The position numbers were made by a program, and so were the translations under genes. Shown here piece by piece: positions 36,620-45,384 of a stretch of 64,000 nt of DNA (within the stretch, counting starts at the first letter, position 1; every line of letters starts with the position of its first letter). Source of the stretch: Dehalobacter sp. (GTDB taxonomy: Bacteria; Bacillota; Desulfitobacteriia; Desulfitobacteriales; Syntrophobotulaceae); assembly GCA_023667845.1 (NCBI GenBank), contig JAMPIU010000050.1:1-64000 (forward strand), in the 5' to 3' direction. Under the pieces are notes generated by a model. That model worked only from the letters and a program-made list of their open reading frames with translations, was not told the origin of the DNA and searched no databases.

Positions 36620-36844
36620 ATGGACAAACTCGATCAGATATTAGACAAGCTCAATTTGATGGAAAAAGCCTTACGTGCCGAAAACAAGACACTAAGTGAC
36701 CAGGTCGGCACCTTAAGTGACAAAGTTGAAAAGATTGCGGAAAAGCAAGACATGACCTGGCAGGCCGTCCAGGAACTGAGGGAAGAACTAACCAACAACA
36801 GCTTAAAAATTAAAATCATAGACAATAAGGTAAAGGCTTTATAA
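36620..36844 (+). CDS. Short coiled-coil protein (74 aa)
   Basis: Almost the whole protein is a heptad coiled coil (LDQILDKLNLMEKALRAEN, then LSDQVGTLSDKVEKIAEKQD, and a last helix). AGGGAG precedes the ATG. No family is certain; similar short proteins occur in clostridial genomes and phages. The stop codon lies in the loop of the terminator hairpin. Confidence 0.6.
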   Translation: MDKLDQILDKLNLMEKALRAENKTLSDQVGTLSDKVEKIAEKQDMTWQAVQELREELTNNSLKIKIIDNKVKAL

Positions 36845-36857
36845 GCCTTTTTTCTTT
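36832..36857 (+). terminator. Terminator overlapping the stop codon
   Basis: AAAGGCTT / AAGCCTTT with a TAT loop, followed by TTTCTTTCC. The TAA stop begins in the loop. Confidence 0.7.
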
Positions 36858-36983
36858 CCGAAATTCCAGTAGATAAAATTTATAAGACAAGTTGGAAAGT
36901 GCAAGGATTTTATTCAGGATTTATCAATTAATCCCCCGGTATTTGTTATGCCAGGAGTCGGTTTATTTATTGCCAGGAGAGAA

Positions 36984-37220
36984 TCAAGCGGGATTGGGGT
37001 CTTTTACAAAAAGGGCACGGCTGCACTCAAATCCGTCCATATCCGGCATAACAATATCCATAGTTACGATATCGGGTTTGCACCTGTCATATGTTTCGAT
37101 TAAGCTGTCGTAGGAATCGGCTTCGCCGACAACTTCCAAGCCGCTGTCGCGAAGTATTTCCACAATGAGTGTTCTTGAAAACAGAGAGTCGTCAACGACC
37201 ATTACTTTTATTGCACTCAC
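36984..37220 (-). pseudogene. Truncated response regulator receiver domain
   Basis: 78 residues: IKVMVVDDSLFSRTLIVEIL with the acidic pair, and the phosphoacceptor aspartate in DIVTMDIVMPDMDGFE. A stop after VKDPNPA removes beta-4, the conserved Ser/Thr, beta-5 and the conserved Lys of a normal 120-residue CheY-like domain. No continuation is found in the other minus frames. It is probably a broken gene, although a good receiver N-terminus remains. Confidence 0.75.
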
Positions 37221-37355
37221 TTTTTCGGATTACCCCCATTCAATGCCAGTGCCAAGGTACTAGTCAATATGTACTCTAAATTATAGTAAGTAATTTTGGG
37301 GATAGCTATTATTGATATGGGGTTATCAATAAATAGAACAAATTTAACAGGTCTA

Positions 37356-37387
37356 ATTTAAAAACAAAGCCAGGCTGTTGCCTGGCT
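37356..37387 (-). terminator. Terminator of tlp (bidirectional)
   Basis: AGCCAGGC / GCCTGGCT around TGTT, followed on the minus strand by TTGTTTTTAAATT and on the plus strand by GCTATTTTTT. Confidence 0.75.
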
Positions 37388-37401
37388 GCTATTTTTTGGA
37401 T

Positions 37402-37629
37402 CTATTCATACTCTCTTTTTTTATCCAGGGCTTCATCCCGGATTTCCGCCCTCATTCCGTTTAGCGCATCACGCCTCCGTTCATTCTTTCCTTTCAAATC
37501 TTTCTTACTTTTAGGATCATCAGTTTTCGCAATCATTTCATCAGCAAGCTCCATATTTTGGATCGTGTGATTAATATTTTTTTGGATTCTGTCGACATTA
37601 TCTCTGCGGTCATCCGGATTGTGTTTCAT
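37402..37629 (-). CDS. tlp: Small acid-soluble spore protein Tlp
   Basis: 75 residues. The family pattern is clear: KHNPDDRRDNVDRIQKNINH, TIQNMELADEMIA, and KNERRRDALNGMRAEIRDEA. Tlp is made in the forespore under SigG control in Bacillus; its exact role is minor. The ATG at 37629 is set by AAAGGAGG; an upstream in-frame ATG overlaps that site. Confidence 0.9.
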   Translation of the reverse strand: MKHNPDDRRDNVDRIQKNINHTIQNMELADEMIAKTDDPKSKKDLKGKNERRRDALNGMRAEIRDEALDKKREYE

Positions 37630-37717
37630 TAATACTGTTCCTCCTTTAGTCTGCACTTGAAAAGAATTTGTTTCAGTATATTGTTTGAGGAGTGAACAAG
37701 TCTTATACCATAAAATT

Positions 37718-38998
37718 TTAAAGCAGTTTTTTTATACTGTATAAAGACCTCAAAACAAGCCAGTTCTGAGGAAAATATCTTCCAATTGTCCAATAGCTTA
37801 TGCCCCCGACCCGAAATTCTTTGGCCAGGGTCAGTTTGGCATAGATGCTTCGGGCATCTTCAAACCATACTTCGTGCTTTTTGCCGGCATCGTCGTAGTA
37901 GGTGAAATACGGAGACTGCGCTGTTGAATCATACTGGATTGCTGTCTTTTCAGTTCTGGCCAGATCTACCGCCCCGCTGTTGGAGACTGTTCTGGCGGCA
38001 GTACCGGAAACGTATGGAAGGGTCCAGTCATAGCCATAATTGGGGATACCCATAAAGATTTTTTGTCTCGGAATAGCCGACACCGCATAGGTCAATACTT
38101 TGCGCACTTCATTTACAGGAGCGACTGCTTTGGGTGGGCTGTAGGTGTAACCCCATTCATAGGTCATTAGGATGACGTGGTTGGCCAGAGCCCCGTGAAC
38201 AGGATAGTCATGGGCTTCATATAGCAGACCTTTTTGATCGGCAGTCAGCTTAGGAGCGAGAGCTGTCGTCACAGGATAGCCTAAAGGGCGGAGCGTATTA
38301 ACGATCCTTCGGAGAAAGTTGTTATAGTTTTCCCGGTCGGATGGATAGATATATTCAAAATCAATATCGAGGCCGTAATAGTTTTTTTCTCTCAGCGTTC
38401 TGATAACCTGACTAATTAAAGTATTCTGAGCAGTCTGATTTGTCAGGATGGATCTGGCCAGCGTACTGTTGAAGCTTCCACCTTGCTGGATATTCGTAAT
38501 GACCATTAGTGGAGCTGTCCGGGCTTCTCTCGCTGCCTGAATCAGCGGTTCATCCGGAATCGTATTCAGGGTGCCATCCGCGTTGACCTGATAACTGAAG
38601 ATACTAAGATATGTAAGATGGCGAAGACTTTTTCGGAGAATGTCTCTGTTAATATTCGGAAAGGCATACCCGTTCACTTCTATCGTTCCATAGCTGGCAG
38701 CCGCTGCCGGAATGGCAATAGTCTGACCGGCATAGATACGGCTCGGATCTGTTATCCGAGGATTGGTGGCGAGTAAAGCATTCACAGTTACTCCGTGTTT
38801 TTGGGCAATCAGATAAAGAGACTCACCGGCGGCAACCGTATGTGTTCCGCTACTTTCCAAAATGACCAGCGTCTGCCCGATAACTAGCTGGTTTGGATTG
38901 GTCAGTTCATTATCTGCAATCATTTTCTGGGGTGAGACCCCGTATTTGCGAGCAATCGAATAGATGCTCTGTCCTGAGCTCACAACATGAATTTTCAA
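37718..38998 (-). CDS. LysM-GH18 spore peptidoglycan hydrolase (YaaH/SleL-like)
   Basis: 426 residues. Two LysM repeats (IHVVSSGQSIYSIARKYGVS and THTVAAGESLYLIAQKHGVT) bind peptidoglycan. A family 18 glycosidase domain follows, with the catalytic YGLDIDFEYIYP (DxxDxDxE) and the GISYWTIGRYFP end. The Bacillus relatives YaaH and SleL act on spore cortex fragments during germination. No signal peptide is seen, as in SleL, which is packed into the coat from the mother cell. A TTG at 38998 behind AAGGAA is preferred to the upstream ATG. Confidence 0.88.
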   Translation of the reverse strand: MKIHVVSSGQSIYSIARKYGVSPQKMIADNELTNPNQLVIGQTLVILESSGTHTVAAGESLYLIAQKHGVTVNALLATNPRITDPSRIYAGQTIAIPAAAASYGTIEVNGYAFPNINRDILRKSLRHLTYLSIFSYQVNADGTLNTIPDEPLIQAAREARTAPLMVITNIQQGGSFNSTLARSILTNQTAQNTLISQVIRTLREKNYYGLDIDFEYIYPSDRENYNNFLRRIVNTLRPLGYPVTTALAPKLTADQKGLLYEAHDYPVHGALANHVILMTYEWGYTYSPPKAVAPVNEVRKVLTYAVSAIPRQKIFMGIPNYGYDWTLPYVSGTAARTVSNSGAVDLARTEKTAIQYDSTAQSPYFTYYDDAGKKHEVWFEDARSIYAKLTLAKEFRVGGISYWTIGRYFPQNWLVLRSLYSIKKLL

Positions 38999-39130
38999 GA
39001 AACACACTTCCTTTTTCATACTGTATGCTTCAGAGAAAAAAGAAGTGTTTGGAGTGCGGGTTTATTATTCGGGATGGGTTGTGTTATCATAAGACAATAA
39101 ACATAAAGATAAACCTTAAGGAGCTGTGGA

Positions 39131-40216
39131 ATGAATATCGGAGCCAGGACGTTAAAGACAGGTCTCGCTGTGGCGGTCAGTGTTTATATCTGTATCCTTT
39201 TGGATATTGAGCCATCTTTGTTTGCTGCGACATCGGCAGTGGTCTGTATGCAGCAATCTCTCGGCAGAAGTTTTCGAAATGCGCTGGAAGAAATTATAGT
39301 AAACATCATTGCAATTATTGTGGCTGTGGCGATCGGACTGGCCATACCGCTGCAGTTTCTGAGTATGGCACTTGCAACGATTATCCTGATTATTATTTTC
39401 ACCAAAGTGATCAAAGTGCCGAATCAGATCGTTCTTGCAGTGATCTCGGCCATTTTTATCCTGGCTTCACCGCAGGAGCAGTTTTTGTCCCACGCGGTCT
39501 CACGGTCACTGGCTATCCTGATTGGTATGGTGACTGCAAATGTGATCAATTTGACGATCGCACCTCCGCGTTACCAAAAAGTGCTTGAGGATAAATTGAT
39601 TGAACTAAATAATTTTGCTGTCCGGATGTTTGTCGATGCAGTGAACCGGTATCTGTACCTGAATCTGGCTTCGGAAGAAGAAATGCATAAAAATAAAGCG
39701 GAATTCAACAGCTTGTTTCAAGAAGCTGAGAATTTGTATGATTTATACCGCAAAGAGTGGAACGTCTTGTGGTTCGGTAAAAACAAGAAAGACCCCAAGG
39801 CCCGTAAACCATTATATAAGGAATATTTAAATTACAGCCGGGGCCTCTGGCAAAGATCACAGGACTTGCTTTTTCTTGCCGCAGAACGAAAAACCCGCCG
39901 GGAGGAAGCCAATGATCCGGCGGTTAGTCCTGAATTTGAACATGTTTTTGAAATGCTGCACAATGTGATGTTCAGTGCGACAAGCTACAATCTGCAGCTT
40001 CAGAAAAAAGTCAAGGGGGAAGAGGCAGCTCAGTTTCCCGAATTGCGTGTCTGGAGCAAACTGCACGCTATTCTGAATGAATGGCAGGAGAATACACCCT
40101 CGACAAGCTTTTACTATCATGCGCTGATTGAATTGTCTGTTGTCACCTACAGCATTCGCTGGTTTGCGAAGGAATCCTCCCGGCTGCTGAATCTGGAGAC
40201 GGAAATGAGTGTCTGA
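39131..40216 (+). CDS. Aromatic acid exporter family (ArAE/DUF939-like) membrane protein
   Basis: 361 residues. The first 150 residues hold about five to six membrane segments with the family's TGLAVAVSVYICILLDIEPS... FAATSAVVCMQQSLGRSFRN. The C-terminal 200 residues are a charged, helical cytoplasmic domain. Such proteins are proposed half-transporters for aromatic acids; the substrate is unknown. AAGGAG precedes the ATG by 8 bases. It is divergent from the LysM-GH18 gene. Confidence 0.8.
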   Translation: MNIGARTLKTGLAVAVSVYICILLDIEPSLFAATSAVVCMQQSLGRSFRNALEEIIVNIIAIIVAVAIGLAIPLQFLSMALATIILIIIFTKVIKVPNQIVLAVISAIFILASPQEQFLSHAVSRSLAILIGMVTANVINLTIAPPRYQKVLEDKLIELNNFAVRMFVDAVNRYLYLNLASEEEMHKNKAEFNSLFQEAENLYDLYRKEWNVLWFGKNKKDPKARKPLYKEYLNYSRGLWQRSQDLLFLAAERKTRREEANDPAVSPEFEHVFEMLHNVMFSATSYNLQLQKKVKGEEAAQFPELRVWSKLHAILNEWQENTPSTSFYYHALIELSVVTYSIRWFAKESSRLLNLETEMSV

Positions 40217-40256
40217 AGAAGACTAGATGCAGCTTGATTTCATAGTATTGTAGGGT

Positions 40257-41072
40257 TTACGGCTGCAGGCCAAACAGTTTTCTGCCGTTTTCCCAGAGGA
40301 TTTTCTGGTTTTCCTCTTTCGTCAGGCCAAGTGATAGGAAACGCTCAAGTTCGGCTTCGGGTGACCACATTGGGTAATCCGTGCCAAACAGTACTTTATC
40401 AATGCCATGGGAGCGAATAATATCAACAGCTGTTTCTTTTTCTATTAACATCAGAGAGCTGGACGTGTCGATGTAGACATTTCGCTCAAACAGGCTGTGG
40501 TCAAAATCATCCCACAGACTCCAGCCGCCCAGATGGGCTGCAATGACCACCAAATCGGGAAACATTTTCAGAATGTGGGCAAGTCTGTGCGGATTGGAGT
40601 AATCCGTGCGCGTATCTCCGACATGAAAAAGGATAGGCAATTTGCCTTCTGCTGCCTCGTATATAGGAAATAAAGATGGATCGTCAATGTTATATTCCTG
40701 AAAATCCGGGTGAAGCTTTAAACCTTTTAAACCGAGTGAAAGTACCCGCTCGATTTCCAGTTGAGGATTAGGAAATTCAGGATGCATGGTGCCGAAGCCG
40801 ACGAACCGCGAATCGGTGCAAACACTGGCAATGAAATCGTTGATTGACTCGACTTGTTCTGTTCTCGTAGCGGTCGAGGAAATCAAAAAGCGGTTGATCC
40901 CGACGCCTGCGCCGGAAGCGATCAGATCGGAGGCGGTTCCTTTTCCAGGCTCCATATCTTGAATAAGTTCGTCGTAGAAGGACAAGATGGAATCGACTGC
41001 CCTGGGAGCTACTTTCTGCGGAAAAATATGGGCATGGGCATCAAAAATGTTTGGATAATCTGGATTGGACAT
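40257..41072 (-). CDS. Amidohydrolase family 2 metal-dependent hydrolase
   Basis: 271 residues. It is a TIM barrel with metal ligands H13 and H15 in FDAHAHIFP, further histidines in LKGLKLHPDFQ, ILFHVGDT and IAAHLGGW, and the aspartate in VLFGTDYPMW. The substrate is not evident. It converges on the ArAE gene with a 40-base gap and no clear terminator. Confidence 0.85.
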   Translation of the reverse strand: MSNPDYPNIFDAHAHIFPQKVAPRAVDSILSFYDELIQDMEPGKGTASDLIASGAGVGINRFLISSTATRTEQVESINDFIASVCTDSRFVGFGTMHPEFPNPQLEIERVLSLGLKGLKLHPDFQEYNIDDPSLFPIYEAAEGKLPILFHVGDTRTDYSNPHRLAHILKMFPDLVVIAAHLGGWSLWDDFDHSLFERNVYIDTSSSLMLIEKETAVDIIRSHGIDKVLFGTDYPMWSPEAELERFLSLGLTKEENQKILWENGRKLFGLQP

Positions 41073-41218
41073 AAGACAGACCTCTAATTCTTTTTTTATT
41101 TTCTAAGCACAGTTATGATATAATGAATAAATATCGACAATAATACAATCCTAATTCGTTCTGCCTATTTTGGCAAGAGAATTTCACAGTTTATTTGCGG
41201 CATACAAAGGAATCTTCC

Positions 41219-41248
41219 TTGACAAAGACTTTATTATTGTGTTAAATT
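41219..41248 (+). promoter_or_regulatory. SigA promoter of rpmG-secE-nusG
   Basis: TTGACA, 17-18 bases, TTAAAT or TAAATT, about 60 bases before rpmG. The rest of the 41073-41305 gap shows no gene. Confidence 0.6.
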
Positions 41249-41305
41249 ATTCTGTGCGACTTGTAAAATATGCAGTTTAATGCCATTGCCGGGGGGGTGT
41301 TCCAA

Positions 41306-41455
41306 ATGCGTGTTGCAATCACATTGGCTTGTACTGAGTGCAAAAACAGAAATTATCAGTCCAATAAGAATAAGAAAAATGACCCAGATCGTATAGAGAT
41401 CAAAAAATATTGCAGAACTTGCAAAGCTCATACTGTTCATAAGGAAACAAAATAG
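41306..41455 (+). CDS. rpmG: 50S ribosomal protein L33
   Basis: 49 residues: [20 protein letters not shown] with a CxxC pair and [14 protein letters not shown] with the second, so this is the zinc-binding (C+) form. A G-rich site (GGGGGGGTG) precedes the ATG. The upstream in-frame start is rejected because it lengthens the protein beyond the family. Confidence 0.95.
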   Translation: MRVAITLACTECKNRNYQSNKNKKNDPDRIEIKKYCRTCKAHTVHKETK

Positions 41456-41493
41456 TACGAACCGGAAGAATATTCCGTTAAGGATGTGAAGAT

Positions 41494-41745
41494 ATGGCAG
41501 TGGCAAAGAAAGCAGATACCACAGGTGCAAAAGGCGGCTTTCTTAATAGGTTTAAGAACCCCGGAAAACGGTTTGCTTTTTTTCGTGAGGTTGGGCTTGA
41601 GCTGAAGAAAGTACATTGGCCGACTCGTCAGACGTTGCTGACGTATACCGGTGTCGTGCTTGTTTCTGTGGCAATTGTTGCTTTGTTGATTTGGATTGTA
41701 GACAGTGGTCTGACGTACGCAATGACCAACCTGCTTGGTATTTAA
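41494..41745 (+). CDS. secE: Preprotein translocase subunit SecE
   Basis: 83 residues. An amphipathic region (FFREVGLELKKVHWPTRQTL) precedes a single membrane segment (YTGVVLVSVAIVALLIWIV), the minimal SecE layout. SecE clamps SecY in the translocon. Confidence 0.95.
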   Translation: MAVAKKADTTGAKGGFLNRFKNPGKRFAFFREVGLELKKVHWPTRQTLLTYTGVVLVSVAIVALLIWIVDSGLTYAMTNLLGI

Positions 41746-41793
41746 CAATTCATTTGACAATTGGATGAATCTTTCTTAGGAGGCTTTCGGTTA

Positions 41794-42321
41794 ATGACGA
41801 AGAACTGGTATGTTATTCACACTTATTCCGGATATGAGAACAAGGTGAAAACAAATCTGGAAAAACGCGTGGAATCCATGAATATGGAGGATAAAATTTT
41901 TCGCGTTTTAGTTCCTATGGAAGACGAGATCGAAATAAAGAACGGCAAGAAAAAAATCTCCAAACGCAAGGTGTTTCCAGGTTACGTTCTAGTGGAGATG
42001 GACATGACTGACGACTCTTGGTATGTGGTCCGCAATACACCTGGGGTGACCGGGTTTGTAGGAAGCGGCAGCAAACCGATTCCGCTTCTGGATCATGAGG
42101 TCGCTGTTATTTTACGCCAAATGGGACTCGAGAAAATCCGCACCAAGATTGACGTTGTTGTCGGGCAGTCTGTCCGGGTCATTTCCGGTCCGTTCAAAGA
42201 CTTTATTGGTGTTGTGAAAGAAGTCCTCGAAGAAAAGCAAAAAGTCAGAGTCTCGGTTTCCATGTTTGGGAGAGAGACGCCGGTCGAACTTGAGTTTGGG
42301 CAAGTGGAAAAGCTTGACTAA
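41794..42321 (+). CDS. nusG: Transcription termination/antitermination protein NusG
   Basis: 175 residues. It has the NGN domain (NWYVIHTYSGYENKVKTNLE) and a C-terminal KOW motif (GQSVRVISGPFKDFIGVVKE). NusG binds RNA polymerase and links it to the ribosome or Rho. ATG 41794 is selected by AGGAGG at 41778-41783. Confidence 0.96.
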   Translation: MTKNWYVIHTYSGYENKVKTNLEKRVESMNMEDKIFRVLVPMEDEIEIKNGKKKISKRKVFPGYVLVEMDMTDDSWYVVRNTPGVTGFVGSGSKPIPLLDHEVAVILRQMGLEKIRTKIDVVVGQSVRVISGPFKDFIGVVKEVLEEKQKVRVSVSMFGRETPVELEFGQVEKLD

Positions 42322-42351
42322 ATAGATATTCCACAGCAAGGAGGTGTAATT

Positions 42352-42774
42352 ATGGCAAAGAAAGTTATTGGGCTGGTAAAATTGGCAATCACCGCAGGTA
42401 AGGCAAATCCGGCACCTCCGGTTGGTCCTGCTTTGGGTCAGCACGGTGTTAATATCATGGGCTTCTGCAAAGAATACAATGAAAGAACGAAGGATCAGGC
42501 TGGACTGATCATTCCTGCAGAGATTACGATTTATGAAGACCGTTCCTTTACTTTTGTTCTGAAGACTCCGCCGGCATCCGTATTGCTTAAGAAGGCAGCC
42601 AACATTCCGTCTGGTTCCGCTGTTCCGAACAAGCAAAAGGTTGCGAAAGTGACCAAAGATCAGGTTAGGGAAATTGCTGAACAAAAGATGAAAGACTTAA
42701 ATGCAGCAAGCATTGAAGCTGCAATGCGTATGGTCGAAGGTACTGCACGCAGTATGGGAATCGATATTGTTTGA
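42352..42774 (+). CDS. rplK: 50S ribosomal protein L11
   Basis: 140 residues, with the N-terminal [20 protein letters not shown] and the C-terminal rRNA-binding domain ([11 protein letters not shown] end). AAGGAGGTG precedes the ATG. Confidence 0.97.
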   Translation: MAKKVIGLVKLAITAGKANPAPPVGPALGQHGVNIMGFCKEYNERTKDQAGLIIPAEITIYEDRSFTFVLKTPPASVLLKKAANIPSGSAVPNKQKVAKVTKDQVREIAEQKMKDLNAASIEAAMRMVEGTARSMGIDIV

Positions 42775-42831
42775 TTCCGTTGAACAATGTGGGAGGGTTT
42801 GGCCCGAAGACCACAAGGAGGTTAAAGAAAG

Positions 42832-43524
42832 ATGCCAAAAAGAGGTAAGAAATACCTTGATGCTTTAAAAGCATTTGATAATCAGGCTGTGTTTGAGCCG
42901 GCCGAAGCAATTGGTGTTGTAAAAACCAATGCCAAAGCAAAATTTGATGAGACAGTTGAAGTTGCTTTCAAATTGGGAATCGATACCCGCCATGCTGATC
43001 AGCAAATCCGCGGAGCGGTTGTTCTTCCACATGGAACAGGCAAAACTTTAAGTGTACTTGTTTTTGCCAAGGGAGACAAAGCCAAAGAAGCCGAAGCTGC
43101 CGGCGCTGATTTTGTCGGAGCTGAAGAAATGGTTGAGAAAATCCAACAGGGCTGGTTTGGTTTTGACGTTGCTGTAGCGACACCGGATATGATGGGTACT
43201 GTCGGTAAGCTGGGTAAGCTTTTGGGACCTAAGGGCCTCATGCCGAACCCGAAGACCGGAACTGTATCGTTCGATGTCGAAAGAGCAGTTAAAGAAATTA
43301 AAGCCGGTAAAGTGGAATACAGGGCTGATAAAGCCGGTATTATTCATGTACCGATCGGCAAGGTTTCTTTTGATCAGGATAAGCTGATGGACAACTACAA
43401 AACCATTGCCGAAGTTGTCACAAAAGCAAAACCTGCAGCTGCCAAAGGACAGTATGTCCGTAGCGTAACGGTATCTTCCACCATGGGACCAGGAGTGAAA
43501 ATCAATCCTTTGAAAATTGTCTAA
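42832..43524 (+). CDS. rplA: 50S ribosomal protein L1
   Basis: 230 residues. The signature lies at [21 protein letters not shown]1 forms the ribosome stalk and in many bacteria represses its own operon. AAGGAGG precedes it. Confidence 0.97.
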   Translation: MPKRGKKYLDALKAFDNQAVFEPAEAIGVVKTNAKAKFDETVEVAFKLGIDTRHADQQIRGAVVLPHGTGKTLSVLVFAKGDKAKEAEAAGADFVGAEEMVEKIQQGWFGFDVAVATPDMMGTVGKLGKLLGPKGLMPNPKTGTVSFDVERAVKEIKAGKVEYRADKAGIIHVPIGKVSFDQDKLMDNYKTIAEVVTKAKPAAAKGQYVRSVTVSSTMGPGVKINPLKIV

Positions 43525-43580
43525 AGACTTTTTAAGGGCTGAGATATACCGACTAGACTGAAAAAAATTAATAACATTTT

Positions 43581-43702
43581 CCGCTGTAGAAAGCAGGCGC
43601 TTTATTAAGCTTAATATCCTGCCGAGGTGGAGACAAGGTCGTCTTTTGAAGACATGAAAGACATTAATAATCTTGCCTCTGCGCCCAGCAGAGGCTTGTT
43701 TA
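43581..43702 (+). ncRNA. Ribosomal protein L10 leader with attenuator
   Basis: The gap between rplA and rplJ carries the L10-leader type sequence CCGCTGTAGAAAGCAGGCGC, then TATCCTGCCGAGGTGGAGAC, which in Firmicutes binds the L10(L12)4 complex. It ends in an attenuator stem GCCTCTGC / GCAGAGGC (43675-43695) with TTGTTT. A second perfect 9-bp hairpin (43726-43734 with 43739-43747) lies just upstream of the rplJ ribosome binding site. Confidence 0.8.
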
Positions 43703-43764
43703 TTGACAGCAATGGATGGCAACGAAACGCATACGACAGTATGCGTTCGGAAGGAGGTGTGTGT

Positions 43765-44289
43765 ATGCCAAATTTTGAAGAGAAGCAAAAAGTTGTTGAA
43801 GATATCAAACAGAAGTTTGAAGGTGCAAACGGAGTGATTCTGGCAGACTACAGAGGTCTGACGGTATCGCAGGTGACCAATTTGAGAGTAGAACTGCGCC
43901 AGGCCGGTATTGAATACCGCGTATTGAAAAATACAATGGTTCGCCGGGCTGCAGATGAAATCGGGATTACCGGTTTGGATGAATTTCTGGAAGGTCCTAC
44001 TGCTTTAGCCTTTTCTGCAGATCCTGTTGCTCCTGCGAAGATTCTCAGTGAATTCAGCAAGAAAAACAAGAGCCTGACCATTAAGGCGGGGGTTCTTGAC
44101 GGCAAGGTCATTAACGCTGAAAAAGTAAAAGATCTCGCAAATCTTCCGTCCAGAGAAGTTCTTCTTTCCCAAGTACTTGCTGGAATGCAAGGCCCGCTTC
44201 AAGGAATGGTCAATGTTCTGCAAGGGCCTATCCGCAAATTTGGTTATGCTTTGGAAGAAGTTCGTAAACTTAAAGAAGCCCAGGCATAG
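43765..44289 (+). CDS. rplJ: 50S ribosomal protein L10
   Basis: 174 residues beginning MPNFEEKQKVVEDIKQKFEG; the rRNA-binding ILADYRGLTVSQVTNLRVEL and the C-terminal L12-binding helix are present. AAGGAGGTG at 43751 sets the start; a longer in-frame start would run through the leader RNA. Confidence 0.96.
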   Translation: MPNFEEKQKVVEDIKQKFEGANGVILADYRGLTVSQVTNLRVELRQAGIEYRVLKNTMVRRAADEIGITGLDEFLEGPTALAFSADPVAPAKILSEFSKKNKSLTIKAGVLDGKVINAEKVKDLANLPSREVLLSQVLAGMQGPLQGMVNVLQGPIRKFGYALEEVRKLKEAQA

Positions 44290-44447
44290 TCGAGGCACGG
44301 GATTCGATGCCCGAGGCCCGATGCATGCGCAGACTCTGGGACTATCCAACATCTGACACGAAGGTTTGGACGGTACCGGATGTTAACAGATCTAATGACT
44401 AGTCCAAAAATAAAAAATATGTGAATTATTTTAAGGAGGATATTTTA

Positions 44448-44825
44448 ATGTCCAAAACTGCTGAAATTTTAGAAGCCGTAAAAGGTATGACCGTTCTTGA
44501 GCTTGCTGAGCTCGTTAAAGCTTTCGAAGAAGAGTTTGGTGTAAGCGCTGCTGCTCCCGCAGCTGTTATGGCTGCCCCGGCAGCTGGCGCTGCTGCTCCT
44601 GTTGCTGAAGAGCAAACAGAATTTGATGTTATCCTGACCAGCGCTGGTGCTGCAAAGATCAACGTCATCAAAGTTGTTCGTGAAATCACTGGCCTGGGCT
44701 TAAAAGAAGCTAAAGATCTTGTTGACGGCGCACCGAAACCTGTCAAAGAAAAAATTGCCAAAGAAGAAGCTGAAGCCATCAAAGCTAAACTTGTTGAAGC
44801 TGGTGCCGGCGTAGACGTAAAATAA
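44448..44825 (+). CDS. rplL: 50S ribosomal protein L7/L12
   Basis: 125 residues: N-terminal dimer domain, Ala-rich hinge, and C-terminal factor-binding domain ([20 protein letters not shown]). AAGGAGG sets ATG 44448. The 158-base gap before it holds an AACATC / GATGTT hairpin and no gene. Confidence 0.97.
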   Translation: MSKTAEILEAVKGMTVLELAELVKAFEEEFGVSAAAPAAVMAAPAAGAAAPVAEEQTEFDVILTSAGAAKINVIKVVREITGLGLKEAKDLVDGAPKPVKEKIAKEEAEAIKAKLVEAGAGVDVK

Positions 44826-44850
44826 TCTGAAACGAAAAATGTACCGCAGA

Positions 44851-44889
44851 CTGAACCGGCCATGCTTAAGCCGGTTCAGTTTTTATTTG
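44851..44889 (+). terminator. Terminator after rplL
   Basis: A 10-bp stem CTGAACCGGC / GCCGGTTCAG is followed by TTTTTTATTT. Confidence 0.9.
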
Positions 44890-45384
44890 ACGCCGGGTGC
44901 TCATGGATGTCAAATGTGTTCTGAACCAGGCTAATGGAATATTGAGTAGAAACAGGCAAAAAATATCTAAATGCCTTTAACTTTTTGGAATTTAATATAT
45001 AATAATAGATATTTAACCTATAATGTCAGAACAATCTTGCAGGGATGATGATTAGTAAATAAAATATACTTGACAAATATCGGTATACTTGTTAGGATTA
45101 ATAACTGTCACTGTGATCTTAAGTTAAGACAAACCAATAAAGTTGGGAGATAATAGTGTGGATGTATTGCATCTCATGTGAGGCAGCTCCATAAACATTG
45201 AAGCGAGGTTTTTTCCCAAAAAGCCTTGCTTTTGGTTGTTTATGCCTATCTGCTCTTTGCTTTTTGGTGTTTGGATAGTAATGGATATTTGTATTAAGGT
45301 ATTCGCAAACAATTATAATTATTTCTTGATTATCTAGTTTTCTGTTGGAACGATCAGGAAAAAACACTGGAAGGGTGAAACGGC
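44890..45384 (+). other. Gene-free rpoBC upstream region
   Basis: 495 bases, AT-rich, with no convincing reading frame on either strand. It contains the promoter at 45070-45098 and a leader hairpin AAGCGAGG / CCTTGCTT (45201-45208 with 45224-45231) followed by a T-rich stretch that could attenuate. The ybxB-type methyltransferase found here in Bacillus is absent. Confidence 0.6.
45070..45098 (+). promoter_or_regulatory. SigA promoter of rpoBC
   Basis: TTGACA, 17 bases, TAGGAT, about 280 bases before rpoB. Confidence 0.55.

Noticed and set aside
45119-45367. Minus-strand 82-codon frame upstream of rpoB
   Set aside because: Low-complexity translation without ribosome binding site in an AT-rich leader region.
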